A stretch of 40,221 nucleotides of DNA from Flavobacteriaceae bacterium (lineage in GTDB: Bacteria > Bacteroidota > Bacteroidia > Flavobacteriales > Flavobacteriaceae), in contig DUDG01000007.1 in the NCBI GenBank assembly GCA_012959395.1, positions 2,501 to 42,721 of the forward strand. Direction: 5' to 3'. Numbering within the stretch: the stretch's first letter is position 1; each line of letters starts with the position of its first letter. The notes under the pieces are model-generated. The model was not told the DNA's origin. It did no database searches and saw only the letters and a program-made list of their open reading frames with translations. A program made the translations under genes and the position numbers. This document shows positions 1 to 7,189 of this stretch, one piece after another.

Positions 1-338
1 GTCTGGTCCGTGTCTCAGTACCAGTGTGGGGGATCCCCCTCTCAGGGCCCCTACCTATCGTAGTCTAGGTGAGCCGTTACCTCACCTACAAACTAATAGG
101 ACGCATGCCCATCTTTTACCATTAAAACTTTAATCTAAAAATTATGAAACTTAAAGATGTTATAGAGGATTAATCCAAATTTCTCTGGGCTATACTCTAG
201 TAAAAGGTAGGTTGCATACGCGTTACGCACCCGTGCGCCACTCGTCATCTGGTGCAAGCACCAATGTTACCGTTCGACTTGCATGTATTAGGCCTGCCGC
301 TAGCGTTCATCCTGAGCCAGGATCAAACTCTTCATTGT
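1..338 (-). rRNA. rrs: 16S ribosomal RNA, 5' part (continues beyond the left edge)
   Basis: Read on the minus strand, the segment starts with the universal 16S 5' region (GAAGAGTTTGATCCTGGCTC at about 333 downward). It continues through the V1 and V2 regions to the conserved GGTACTGAGACACGGACCAG block next to the window edge. Only about the first 340 nucleotides of the gene are present. The 5' end is placed near 338 by aligning to the start of E. coli 16S; the mature end is accurate only to a few bases. The V1/V2 sequence looks like Bacteroidota. The rest of the rRNA operon lies to the left, outside this window. Confidence 0.97.
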
Positions 339-483
339 AAAACTTTAAATAATTTTAACAACTTGAATTCGAAATGGAATTGTACTCAAAATGGTCTTAC
401 TTAATTTTAAATTATGTAAACATAATTTTACGCTGTCTATCTCAATATTTTCAATGAACTTTATGATTACTACTTTTGTAATG
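339..483 (-). other. Transcribed leader of the 16S rRNA operon
   Basis: This AT-rich, non-coding stretch lies between the predicted transcription start near 483 and the mature 16S 5' end. On the minus strand it holds GTTCATTGAAAATATTGAG (about 453 to 434), which resembles the leader motif I recall from Bacteroidota rRNA operons that is thought to act in antitermination or processing. No open frame of note is present. The start point is inferred from the promoter position. The remaining stretch to 595 holds the promoter and plain AT-rich DNA. Confidence 0.6.
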
Positions 484-489
484 CGAGTG

Positions 490-520
490 CAAATATACAC
501 TGCTTTTTGAATCCCACAAA
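490..520 (-). promoter_or_regulatory. rRNA operon promoter (-33 TTTG, -7 TATATTTG)
   Basis: On the minus strand TTTG (complement of 517-520) is followed after exactly 19 bases by TATATTTG (complement of 490-497). This fits the Bacteroidota vegetative-sigma consensus TTTG-N19-TAnnTTTG perfectly. It faces the 16S gene, and an AT-rich stretch lies upstream at 521-595. It is the best match to the consensus in the window, as expected for an rRNA promoter. Confidence 0.9.
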
Positions 521-595
521 CTTTAATTATAAAAAAATAAATTATTTGTTAATAACATTGTATTTCCTCATATAATTTATTAAAAAAAAATTTAT

Positions 596-1213
596 TTATT
601 TCTTTTTTAAAGACAACTTAATTGACTTATCAGCATATGCTCTTTTAATAACATCTTCAATCATAACATCTTCTACAATATTAATAGGATCATACGCTTC
701 TTTTAAAGAAATATTGAAAAGTTTAGCTAAAGAGCTATAAGAGAAAGCTCTAAATCCATTTCTTAATTTTTTAATCAATCTATATACTGTTTTACCAGTT
801 TCTCTATGAACCAACTTAATTAATATTTGACCTTCTGTTCTAGTAAGTTTTTTTAACTCATCTGAAAACTCCTTCTCTATATATCTTTCAACAATTTTAG
901 TATACTTTTTTTTTCTTGCTCTATTCTTAATTAATGGAAGTCTTTTATTTAACTCCGTTAATCTTTTTGAAGCCAAAATAGCATAAGGATAAACCTTTAA
1001 TGTTTTCCTTTTAATAATATAGTATTTTATTTTATCCTCAATGTTTTTAAATTCAATTGACGGGAAAACAGTTATTTCCTTTAAATTAATTGATTCAGAA
1101 GGAATAGAATCACCTTTTATCATTATAAGTACATCTAGATCTTTATATTTATTTTCTTGTGAATATGAAAAAAAACATAAAAACAAAAAGAGATATACGG
1201 ATATAAATTTCAT
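596..1213 (-). CDS. DUF4294 family secreted protein
   Basis: The 205-residue protein starts with a signal peptide (MKFISVYLFLFLCFFSYSQ, likely cleaved near residue 19), so it is probably periplasmic or envelope-associated. The rest is rich in Lys and Arg and helix-forming, with no catalytic motif I can name. Length, sequence and position next to an M42 aminopeptidase match the DUF4294 family, which I know mainly from Bacteroidota and whose function is unknown. It is read toward the rRNA operon and divergently from the M42 gene. A -7-like box ends only five bases from its start codon. Family assignment is from memory of the sequence pattern, not a search. Confidence 0.8.
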   Translation of the reverse strand: MKFISVYLFLFLCFFSYSQENKYKDLDVLIMIKGDSIPSESINLKEITVFPSIEFKNIEDKIKYYIIKRKTLKVYPYAILASKRLTELNKRLPLIKNRARKKKYTKIVERYIEKEFSDELKKLTRTEGQILIKLVHRETGKTVYRLIKKLRNGFRAFSYSSLAKLFNISLKEAYDPINIVEDVMIEDVIKRAYADKSIKLSLKKK

Positions 1214-1217
1214 TTTT

Positions 1218-1225
1218 CAAAATTA
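1218..1225 (-). promoter_or_regulatory. Candidate -7 box (TAATTTTG) for the DUF4294 gene
   Basis: TAATTTTG on the minus strand matches TAnnTTTG and ends five bases before the ATG whose first base is 1213. If used, the mRNA would begin at or next to the start codon, so it would be leaderless or nearly so. No clear -33 TTTG is visible. Confidence 0.45.
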
Positions 1226-1249
1226 CAGCAATATATTTAAGTATTTGTG

Positions 1250-1257
1250 TATTTTTG
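1250..1257 (+). promoter_or_regulatory. -7 box (TATTTTTG) for the M42 aminopeptidase gene
   Basis: TATTTTTG is a perfect TAnnTTTG match, 18 bases before the ATG at 1276. Its last three bases are the TTG at 1255 that a simple frame search would take as the start codon. The promoter therefore argues for the ATG at 1276. Confidence 0.65.
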
Positions 1258-1275
1258 AAACGAAATTTATTACTA

Positions 1276-2364
1276 ATGGCAACAAAAAAAATACTTAACA
1301 AGAAATCAATTAATTTTTTAGAAGAATACTTAAACAATCCATCTCCTACTGGATATGAATGGGAAGGTCAAAAAATTTGGATGAATTATTTAAAGCCATA
1401 TGTTGATGAATTTATTACTGATACTTATGGGACTGCTGTAGGTGTAATTAATCCTAATTCTAAGTTCAAAGTAGTAATTGAAGGTCATTCAGATGAAATA
1501 TCTTGGTATGTTAATTATATTACTGATAACGGATTGATATATGTCATTAGAAATGGTGGAAGCGATCACCAAATAGCTCCATCAAAATGGGTTGATATAC
1601 ATACAAAAAATGGTGTAATTAAAGGTGTTTTTGGTTGGCCAGCTATACACACTAGAACTCCTGGAAAAGAAGAACAACCAAAATTAGATACTATTTTTAT
1701 TGATATTGGAGCTAAAAACAAAAAAGAAGTTTTAAAAATGGGCGTTCATGTTGGCTGTGTAATTACTTATCCAGATAAATTTCATGTTCTTAATAAAGAT
1801 AAATTTGTTTGTAGAGCTATTGATAACAGAGCTGGTGGATTTATGATTGCAGAAGTTGCAAGATTATTACACGAAAACAAGAAAAAACTTCCATTTGGAT
1901 TATATATAACTAATTCTGTACAAGAAGAAATAGGATTAAGAGGAGCAGAAATGATTACTCAAAGAATAAAACCTGATTTAGCTATAGTAACTGATGTTTG
2001 TCACGATACATCTACTCCAATGATTAATAAAAAATCTCAAGGAGATAACACTATGGGTTGTGGACCAGTAATTTCATATGCACCTGCAATTCAAAATAAA
2101 TTTAGAGAAAGAATAATTGAAACTGCTGAAAAGAAGAAAATTCCATTTCAAAGACATGCTTCATCTAGAATCACAGGAACAGATACTGATGCTTTCGCTT
2201 ATAGTAATGGTGGCGTTGCCTCTGCTTTAATTTCCTTACCATTAAAATATATGCATACAACTGTAGAAATGGTCCAAAGAGATGATGTAGAAAATGTAAT
2301 AAAGTTGATTTACGAAACTCTATTAACAATCAAACCTGGTGAAAATTTTAGCTATTTCGATTAA
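1276..2364 (+). CDS. M42 family metallopeptidase (glutamyl aminopeptidase-like)
   Basis: This is a 362-residue, probably cytoplasmic aminopeptidase with a two-metal active site, predicted to trim residues from peptides. The M42 signature residues are all visible: His-Asp in EGHSDEISW, the bridging Asp in AIDNRAGGFM, the catalytic Glu pair in QEEIGLRGA, Asp in VTDVCHDTS, and the last His in MHTTVEMV. Length is normal for the family. I place the start at the ATG at 1276 (MATKKIL...); a TTG at 1255 also opens the frame but lies inside the promoter box. The gene converges on acs and their stop codons share the four bases TTAA. M42 enzymes are well known; the actual substrate is not shown by the sequence. 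Confidence 0.93.
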   Translation: MATKKILNKKSINFLEEYLNNPSPTGYEWEGQKIWMNYLKPYVDEFITDTYGTAVGVINPNSKFKVVIEGHSDEISWYVNYITDNGLIYVIRNGGSDHQIAPSKWVDIHTKNGVIKGVFGWPAIHTRTPGKEEQPKLDTIFIDIGAKNKKEVLKMGVHVGCVITYPDKFHVLNKDKFVCRAIDNRAGGFMIAEVARLLHENKKKLPFGLYITNSVQEEIGLRGAEMITQRIKPDLAIVTDVCHDTSTPMINKKSQGDNTMGCGPVISYAPAIQNKFRERIIETAEKKKIPFQRHASSRITGTDTDAFAYSNGGVASALISLPLKYMHTTVEMVQRDDVENVIKLIYETLLTIKPGENFSYFD

Positions 2365-4268
2365 AAGTCTTTGGAACCGATAATAATTAGATCTACCACT
2401 TCTGGATTAAGAAGAGTAGAAACATCTCCTATATTATCAATATCATTTGAGGCAATTTTTCTTAAAATTCTTCTCATAATTTTTCCACTTCTAGTTTTAG
2501 GAAGGCCTGGAACAATTTGAATAATATCAGGCTTAGCTATAGGGCCTATTGTTTTTGAAACTAAGTTTTTAATTTCATTTACAATTTCTTTACAATTATT
2601 TTCATCATTTAAAATAACGAAAGCTCTTAATGCATTACCTTTTATTTCATGTGGAAAACCAATTACAGCACTTTCAGCTACATTAGGATGTGAATTAATT
2701 ACATCTTCAATTGGAGCGGTACCTAAATTATGTCCAGAAACTATTACCACATCATCTACTCTGCCTGTTATTCTAAAATTTCCTTTACTATCAATCAAAG
2801 CTCCATCGCCTGGAAAATAATATCCTGGATAAGTAGAAAAATATACATTTTTATATCGATCATGATCTCCATAAATTGTCCTTGCGATTGATGGCCAAGG
2901 GAATTTTATAGCTAATACACCTTCATTATCAGAACCGATTAACTCATTACCTTCTAAGTCTAATAAAACAGGTTGAATCCCAATCATAGGTTTAGTTGCA
3001 TATGTTGGTTTTTGCATAGTTACTCCAGCTAATGAGGATAACATTATTCCACCTGTTTCGGTTTGCCACCAAGTGTCAACTATTGGGCATTTATTATGAC
3101 CTATATTATCATTATACCAATTCCATGCTTCTTTATTTATTGGTTCTCCTACAGAACCTAAAACCTTTAATGAAGACAAGTCAGAGTTCTCAACGTATGA
3201 AATAGGATGTTTAGCTAATGCTCTAATAGCTGTAGGAGCTGTATAAAAATGTGTTATTTTATGCTTTTCACAAATTTTCCAAAACCTGTCAAAGTTAGGA
3301 TACGAAGGAACGCCTTCAAACATTACTGAAGTTGCTCCAGATAACAATGGACCATAGACTATGTAACTATGACCTGTAACCCATCCAATATCAGCAGTGC
3401 ACCAATAAACATCTCCAGGGTTATATTGAAATACATTTAAAAAAGTATAAGCTGTATAAACCATGTAGCCTCCACAAGAATGAACCATTCCTTTAGGCTT
3501 CCCTGTTGAGCCAGAAGTATATAAGATAAATAACATATCTTCTGAATCCATTTCAGTTGCATCACATAATTCATCAACTTTTAATATTTCATCATGCCAC
3601 CATTTTTCATTAGAATTCATTAATACTTTTTGACCAGTCCTTTTTAAAACAATAGTAGTGTCAATAGTATTACAATTTATCAATGCCTGGTCTGCAATTT
3701 CTTTTAAAGCAATTGTTTTGTTTCCTCTAAAACTTCCATCAGCCGTTAATAACATTTTACATTCCGAATCATTTATTCTAGCAGCTAAAGCAGTTGAAGA
3801 AAAGCCAGCAAATACTACAGAATGAACAGCTCCAATTCTAGCACAAGCCAAAACTGCCACAGTTAATTCTGGAACCATAGGCATATAAATACAAACTCGA
3901 TCTCCTTTTTTTATATTGTTGTTTTTTAAAACATTCGAAAATTTACAAACTCTTTGATATAATTCTTTATAGGAAATTTCTTGAGATTTTTCTTTTGGAT
4001 CATTTGGTTCAAATAAAATTGCAGTTTGATCAGCTCTATCGAGTAAATGTCTATCCAAACAATTTTCCGAAATATTAAGTTTACCTCCCACAAACCATTT
4101 AAATTCTGGCTTTTTAAAGTCAAATGATAAAACATTATTCCATTTTTTTCTCCAAACAAAAGTAGAAGCAATTTTTTCCCAAAAAGACTCAGGATTTGAT
4201 ACACTTTGATTATAAAGTTTATTATAATCTTCTAAAGATCTCGCGATATACTTATTAATATTTTCCAA
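2361..4268 (-). CDS. acsA: Acetyl-CoA synthetase
   Basis: The enzyme activates acetate with ATP and CoA to acetyl-CoA through an acetyl-adenylate, letting the cell use acetate. At 635 residues it has the usual length. The P-loop-like motif YTSGSTGKPKG is at 250-260, the acetate-pocket region WWQTETGG follows mid-protein, and the hinge and C-terminal lid GRVDDVVIVSGHNLG comes later. The conserved C-terminal PKTRSGKIMRR carries Lys596, equivalent to the Lys in other Acs proteins that is inactivated by acetylation. It is the last gene of a minus-strand run, 27 bases after pyrD, and could be cotranscribed or have its own promoter; I see no perfect -7 box in the gap. Its stop overlaps that of the M42 gene. 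Confidence 0.97.
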   Translation of the reverse strand: MENINKYIARSLEDYNKLYNQSVSNPESFWEKIASTFVWRKKWNNVLSFDFKKPEFKWFVGGKLNISENCLDRHLLDRADQTAILFEPNDPKEKSQEISYKELYQRVCKFSNVLKNNNIKKGDRVCIYMPMVPELTVAVLACARIGAVHSVVFAGFSSTALAARINDSECKMLLTADGSFRGNKTIALKEIADQALINCNTIDTTIVLKRTGQKVLMNSNEKWWHDEILKVDELCDATEMDSEDMLFILYTSGSTGKPKGMVHSCGGYMVYTAYTFLNVFQYNPGDVYWCTADIGWVTGHSYIVYGPLLSGATSVMFEGVPSYPNFDRFWKICEKHKITHFYTAPTAIRALAKHPISYVENSDLSSLKVLGSVGEPINKEAWNWYNDNIGHNKCPIVDTWWQTETGGIMLSSLAGVTMQKPTYATKPMIGIQPVLLDLEGNELIGSDNEGVLAIKFPWPSIARTIYGDHDRYKNVYFSTYPGYYFPGDGALIDSKGNFRITGRVDDVVIVSGHNLGTAPIEDVINSHPNVAESAVIGFPHEIKGNALRAFVILNDENNCKEIVNEIKNLVSKTIGPIAKPDIIQIVPGLPKTRSGKIMRRILRKIASNDIDNIGDVSTLLNPEVVDLIIIGSKDF

Positions 4269-4295
4269 ATTGTAAATAAATATAGAAAAAATCGA

Positions 4296-5330
4296 CTATT
4301 GATTCAATCTGTAATCAAGTATTGCTTCATTTATTTGCTTAACAATACTTGGACCGCTATAAACAAAACCGGAATATAGCTGAATTAAAGTAGCACCTGC
4401 TTTAATTTTGTCAATTGCATCATTGGAATTCATAACTCCACCAACCCCAATTATCGGAATGGATCCATTACTATATTTATGTAAAAACTTAATAATATTC
4501 GTCGATTTATCTGAAATTGGTTTACCACTTAATCCTCCTTTTTGATTTATCAAATCCTGTGAAGAAACCAAATTATCTCTAGATAATGTTGTGTTAGTAG
4601 CTATAATTCCATCTATAGAAGTTTCTTTAACAACTTTGATTATATCAATTAATTGATCTTCCGTTAAATCAGGAGCTATTTTTAGTAATACTGGCTTTGG
4701 TAAGGGGTAAGATTTATTTTTTTTCTGAATTGCTTTTAAAAGATTCGTAAGTGAGTTTTTTTTCTGTAAATCTCTTAAGTTTTCAGTGTTTGGCGAACTT
4801 ACATTCACTGCAAAGTAATTCACATATGGAAATAACTTCTCAAAACAAATCAAATAATCTCCAATAGAATTATTAATATCTGTATTCTTATTTTTACCAA
4901 TATTCCCTCCTATAATAATATTTTTATTGGTTTTTAGTCTTTCTACTACTTTTTCAACTCCAAGATTATTAAAACCCATTCGGTTAATAATAGCATCATC
5001 TTCAACTAATCTAAATAATCTTTTTTTGGGATTACCATTCTGCTCTGATGGTGTGACAGTTCCAATTTCAATGAAACCAAATCCAAAATGTGAAAATTCA
5101 TTAAAAAGTTTAGCATTTTTGTCAAATCCTGCAGCTAATCCAACTGGATTAGGGAATTTAATACCAAAAACTGTAGTCTCTAACTTAGGGTGTTTTAAGT
5201 TATACACAAGCCTAATGATCGAGAATAAAAAGGGAATTTTGCTAAATAGTTTTAAAATAAAAATTGTTAAATCATGAATTTTTTCTGCATCAAAACAAAA
5301 AAATATAGGTTTTAACAGTTTCTTGTACAT
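4296..5330 (-). CDS. pyrD: Dihydroorotate dehydrogenase (quinone), class 2
   Basis: The enzyme oxidises dihydroorotate to orotate in pyrimidine synthesis and passes electrons to the quinone pool. It is 344 residues long. The N-terminal hydrophobic helical stretch (about 1-50) is the membrane-associating part that marks class 2. The FMN-binding barrel shows [12 protein letters not shown] (61-72), RMGFNN, the catalytic-loop [11 protein letters not shown] (176-186, with Ser178/179 at the position of the catalytic Ser), IATNTT, GGLSGKP and IIGVGG. It sits 22 bases after yajC and 27 before acs in a minus-strand run; the neighbours are not pyrimidine genes. Confidence 0.96.
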   Translation of the reverse strand: MYKKLLKPIFFCFDAEKIHDLTIFILKLFSKIPFLFSIIRLVYNLKHPKLETTVFGIKFPNPVGLAAGFDKNAKLFNEFSHFGFGFIEIGTVTPSEQNGNPKKRLFRLVEDDAIINRMGFNNLGVEKVVERLKTNKNIIIGGNIGKNKNTDINNSIGDYLICFEKLFPYVNYFAVNVSSPNTENLRDLQKKNSLTNLLKAIQKKNKSYPLPKPVLLKIAPDLTEDQLIDIIKVVKETSIDGIIATNTTLSRDNLVSSQDLINQKGGLSGKPISDKSTNIIKFLHKYSNGSIPIIGVGGVMNSNDAIDKIKAGATLIQLYSGFVYSGPSIVKQINEAILDYRLNQ

Positions 5331-5352
5331 CTAGAATTATAACAAACTTTTA

Positions 5353-5622
5353 TTATTTCTTTTTATTTATTTTAATACTCATTTCTTGAGATATTGCAGA
5401 AATTTCATATCTAATTTTACCCGCCATCGTTTCTAAAATACAAGTTTCATTGCCATCTATTATTTCAGCTATTTTTCCATGAAGACCACTCTTAGTAACC
5501 ACCCTATCTCCTCTCTTCAATTGAGATAAAAATTTCTTTTCCTTTTTCTGTCTTCTCATTGGGCCCAAAATCATTAGAAAGAAAAGAGCGCCAGCAAATA
5601 GTAATAAAGCAATTGGATCCAT
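5353..5622 (-). CDS. yajC: Preprotein translocase accessory subunit YajC
   Basis: This small 89-residue inner-membrane protein has one N-terminal transmembrane helix (about residues 4-20) followed by the YajC signature: PMRRQKKEKKF, then LKRGDRVVTKSGLHGKIAEI. YajC associates with SecDF and the Sec translocon. It starts three bases after the DUF1573 gene and is almost surely cotranscribed with it and nusB, an order I recall as common in Bacteroidota. Confidence 0.95.
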   Translation of the reverse strand: MDPIALLLFAGALFFLMILGPMRRQKKEKKFLSQLKRGDRVVTKSGLHGKIAEIIDGNETCILETMAGKIRYEISAISQEMSIKINKKK

Positions 5623-5625
5623 ATA

Positions 5626-6102
5626 TTAATTTGATTTAGGTGTTACTATAGCTTTAATGTTTAGCACTTGTTTTCCCTGTAAAGTATTTGTTGTAAGAGT
5701 TACTGTTTTTCTTTGTAAACCAGGCTTGTTTGAAGAATCAAACTTTACTTTAATAACACCAGTTTCACCAGGCTTTATTGGTTGATCTTTTGGATATTCA
5801 GGAACAGTACAGCCACAGCTTCCAGATGCACTTGAAATTATTAAATCTGAAGAACCAACGTTAGTAAATATAAATGCTGTTTCCACTATATCACCTTCTG
5901 AAATTTCTTTAAAATCATGATTAGATTTGTCAAATTCAATTTCAGGAAGAGTATTACTGTTACTTATTCTTTCCATTGTAGATTTAAGATTTTCAGACTT
6001 GATTTTTTTTGAAGGGTCTGACTTACAAGATGTAAGAAAAAAAGCAAGGAAAAACGCAATTAAAAATGCTGTAAATGATAATTTGATGTTTTTATTATTC
6101 AT
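5626..6102 (-). CDS. DUF1573 domain lipoprotein
   Basis: The protein has 158 residues. A lipoprotein signal peptide ends in FFLTSC, with Cys26 as the likely lipidated residue. The mature part (about 50-155) is an Ig-like beta domain of the DUF1573 type, with the typical SGSCGCTVPEYPKDQPIKPG stretch and a closing TVTLTTNT strand. The molecular function is unknown; such domains are common surface or periplasmic modules in Bacteroidota. It lies between nusB (10-base gap) and yajC (3-base gap). Confidence 0.9.
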   Translation of the reverse strand: MNNKNIKLSFTAFLIAFFLAFFLTSCKSDPSKKIKSENLKSTMERISNSNTLPEIEFDKSNHDFKEISEGDIVETAFIFTNVGSSDLIISSASGSCGCTVPEYPKDQPIKPGETGVIKVKFDSSNKPGLQRKTVTLTTNTLQGKQVLNIKAIVTPKSN

Positions 6103-6112
6103 AATTTATTAT

Positions 6113-7072
6113 TTATATCTGATCAAAAATAGTGAATAATTGCAAACCTCTTTTATTTTTATTTATTCTTTTATCAAGTTGCTTAGAAAGTGTATCCATA
6201 ATACCATTTATAAAAATGTTGCTTTTGCTACTTGAATATTCCTTTGCTAACTCTAAATATTCATTAATAGAAACTTTAACAGGAATTGAATTAAAAAATA
6301 AAAATTCAGACAAACACATTTGTAATAGGATTAAATCAATTTGAGCAATCCTTTCATTGTCCCAGTTAGGAGTAATTTTAGCTATCTCATCTTGAAGCAT
6401 TTCTTTATTATTAATTACAGATTTTATTATTTTAATTCCAAATTCAGCATCTTCATCATTCTTATATAGTTTAGTCATAATAAATGAAGTTCTAGACTTC
6501 TTTTGAATTTTTTTTAATGAGTTTAAAACTAAAGTGTTTACTAAAGGATAGTCATTAACCCATGATATTTCCATCTCCTCGTAAAATTCATATAGCTTAG
6601 AATTTGGAGCAATTATCTTCTTAAATAATTTAACAACAAATGATTTATCTTCATCAAAAGTGTTTTTAGAATCATTTGAGTAGTTAATCATTAAATCACT
6701 ATCTTCAATTGCTCTCCATATTGAATTCAAATGCTCAGGATAATCTAACCAGTAATTTATTTTTAAGTTTTCAATCTTATCTAGTAAAATTTGATTAAAA
6801 GATATCTTTTTAAATATAAAATTGTTACATATTTTTTTTAAAGAAATGTCAGAACTATTTTTTAAAAATTTTTTTTCATTCTTTGAATGTAATTTAATAG
6901 CTAATAAATATATTTCTCTAATTAGAGATAAAGATGAAATATAAAGTTTATAAAAATTCTTATTGGAAATTAAAAAGTAATTTAATTGATGATCAATATC
7001 TTTTTCAATAGATTTATCAAAAGCATAGATCACTTCCATAGCTTTGATTCTTAATTGTCGTCTGTTTAACAT
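6113..7072 (-). CDS. nusB: Transcription antitermination factor NusB, long Bacteroidota form
   Basis: At 319 residues this is about twice the length of E. coli NusB. The N-terminal half starts like NusB (MLNRRQLRIKAMEVIYAFD), and the C-terminal 110 residues carry the classic pattern: W-x-R at WDNER, D-LILLQMCLSEFLFF, then PVKVSINEYLELAKEYSS and FINGIMD. The middle is a poorly conserved helical insert. NusB with NusE binds boxA RNA and allows full-length rRNA transcription, which fits the rRNA leader elsewhere in the window. It leads the run to the DUF1573 gene and yajC. I found no perfect -7 box upstream. Confidence 0.92.
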   Translation of the reverse strand: MLNRRQLRIKAMEVIYAFDKSIEKDIDHQLNYFLISNKNFYKLYISSLSLIREIYLLAIKLHSKNEKKFLKNSSDISLKKICNNFIFKKISFNQILLDKIENLKINYWLDYPEHLNSIWRAIEDSDLMINYSNDSKNTFDEDKSFVVKLFKKIIAPNSKLYEFYEEMEISWVNDYPLVNTLVLNSLKKIQKKSRTSFIMTKLYKNDEDAEFGIKIIKSVINNKEMLQDEIAKITPNWDNERIAQIDLILLQMCLSEFLFFNSIPVKVSINEYLELAKEYSSSKSNIFINGIMDTLSKQLDKRINKNKRGLQLFTIFDQI

Positions 7073-7166
7073 TTAAAAGAACTGAAAAATTAATTATAGT
7101 GTAAAATTAAATCTATTTTTTAATAAAAAGACAATAATTTAACAAAGAATTGAATTGTCATTAACG

Positions 7167-7174
7167 TATCTTTG
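7167..7174 (+). promoter_or_regulatory. -7 box (TATCTTTG) for the ABC exporter gene
   Basis: TATCTTTG matches TAnnTTTG exactly. Its TTTG end contains the TTG at 7172 that opens the reading frame, so translation more likely begins at the ATG at 7190, with a leader of roughly 10 bases. Confidence 0.65.
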
Positions 7175-7189
7175 AATCAATACAATTTA

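Noticed and set aside
1041-1298. 85-codon plus-strand frame antisense to the DUF4294 gene
   Set aside because: It lies opposite a well-supported gene, has no family likeness, and runs through both promoter boxes of the divergent gap.
4927-5277. 116-codon plus-strand frame inside pyrD
   Set aside because: It is the mirror of the conserved pyrD frame; low-complexity Ser/Leu composition typical of antisense shadows, and no promoter.
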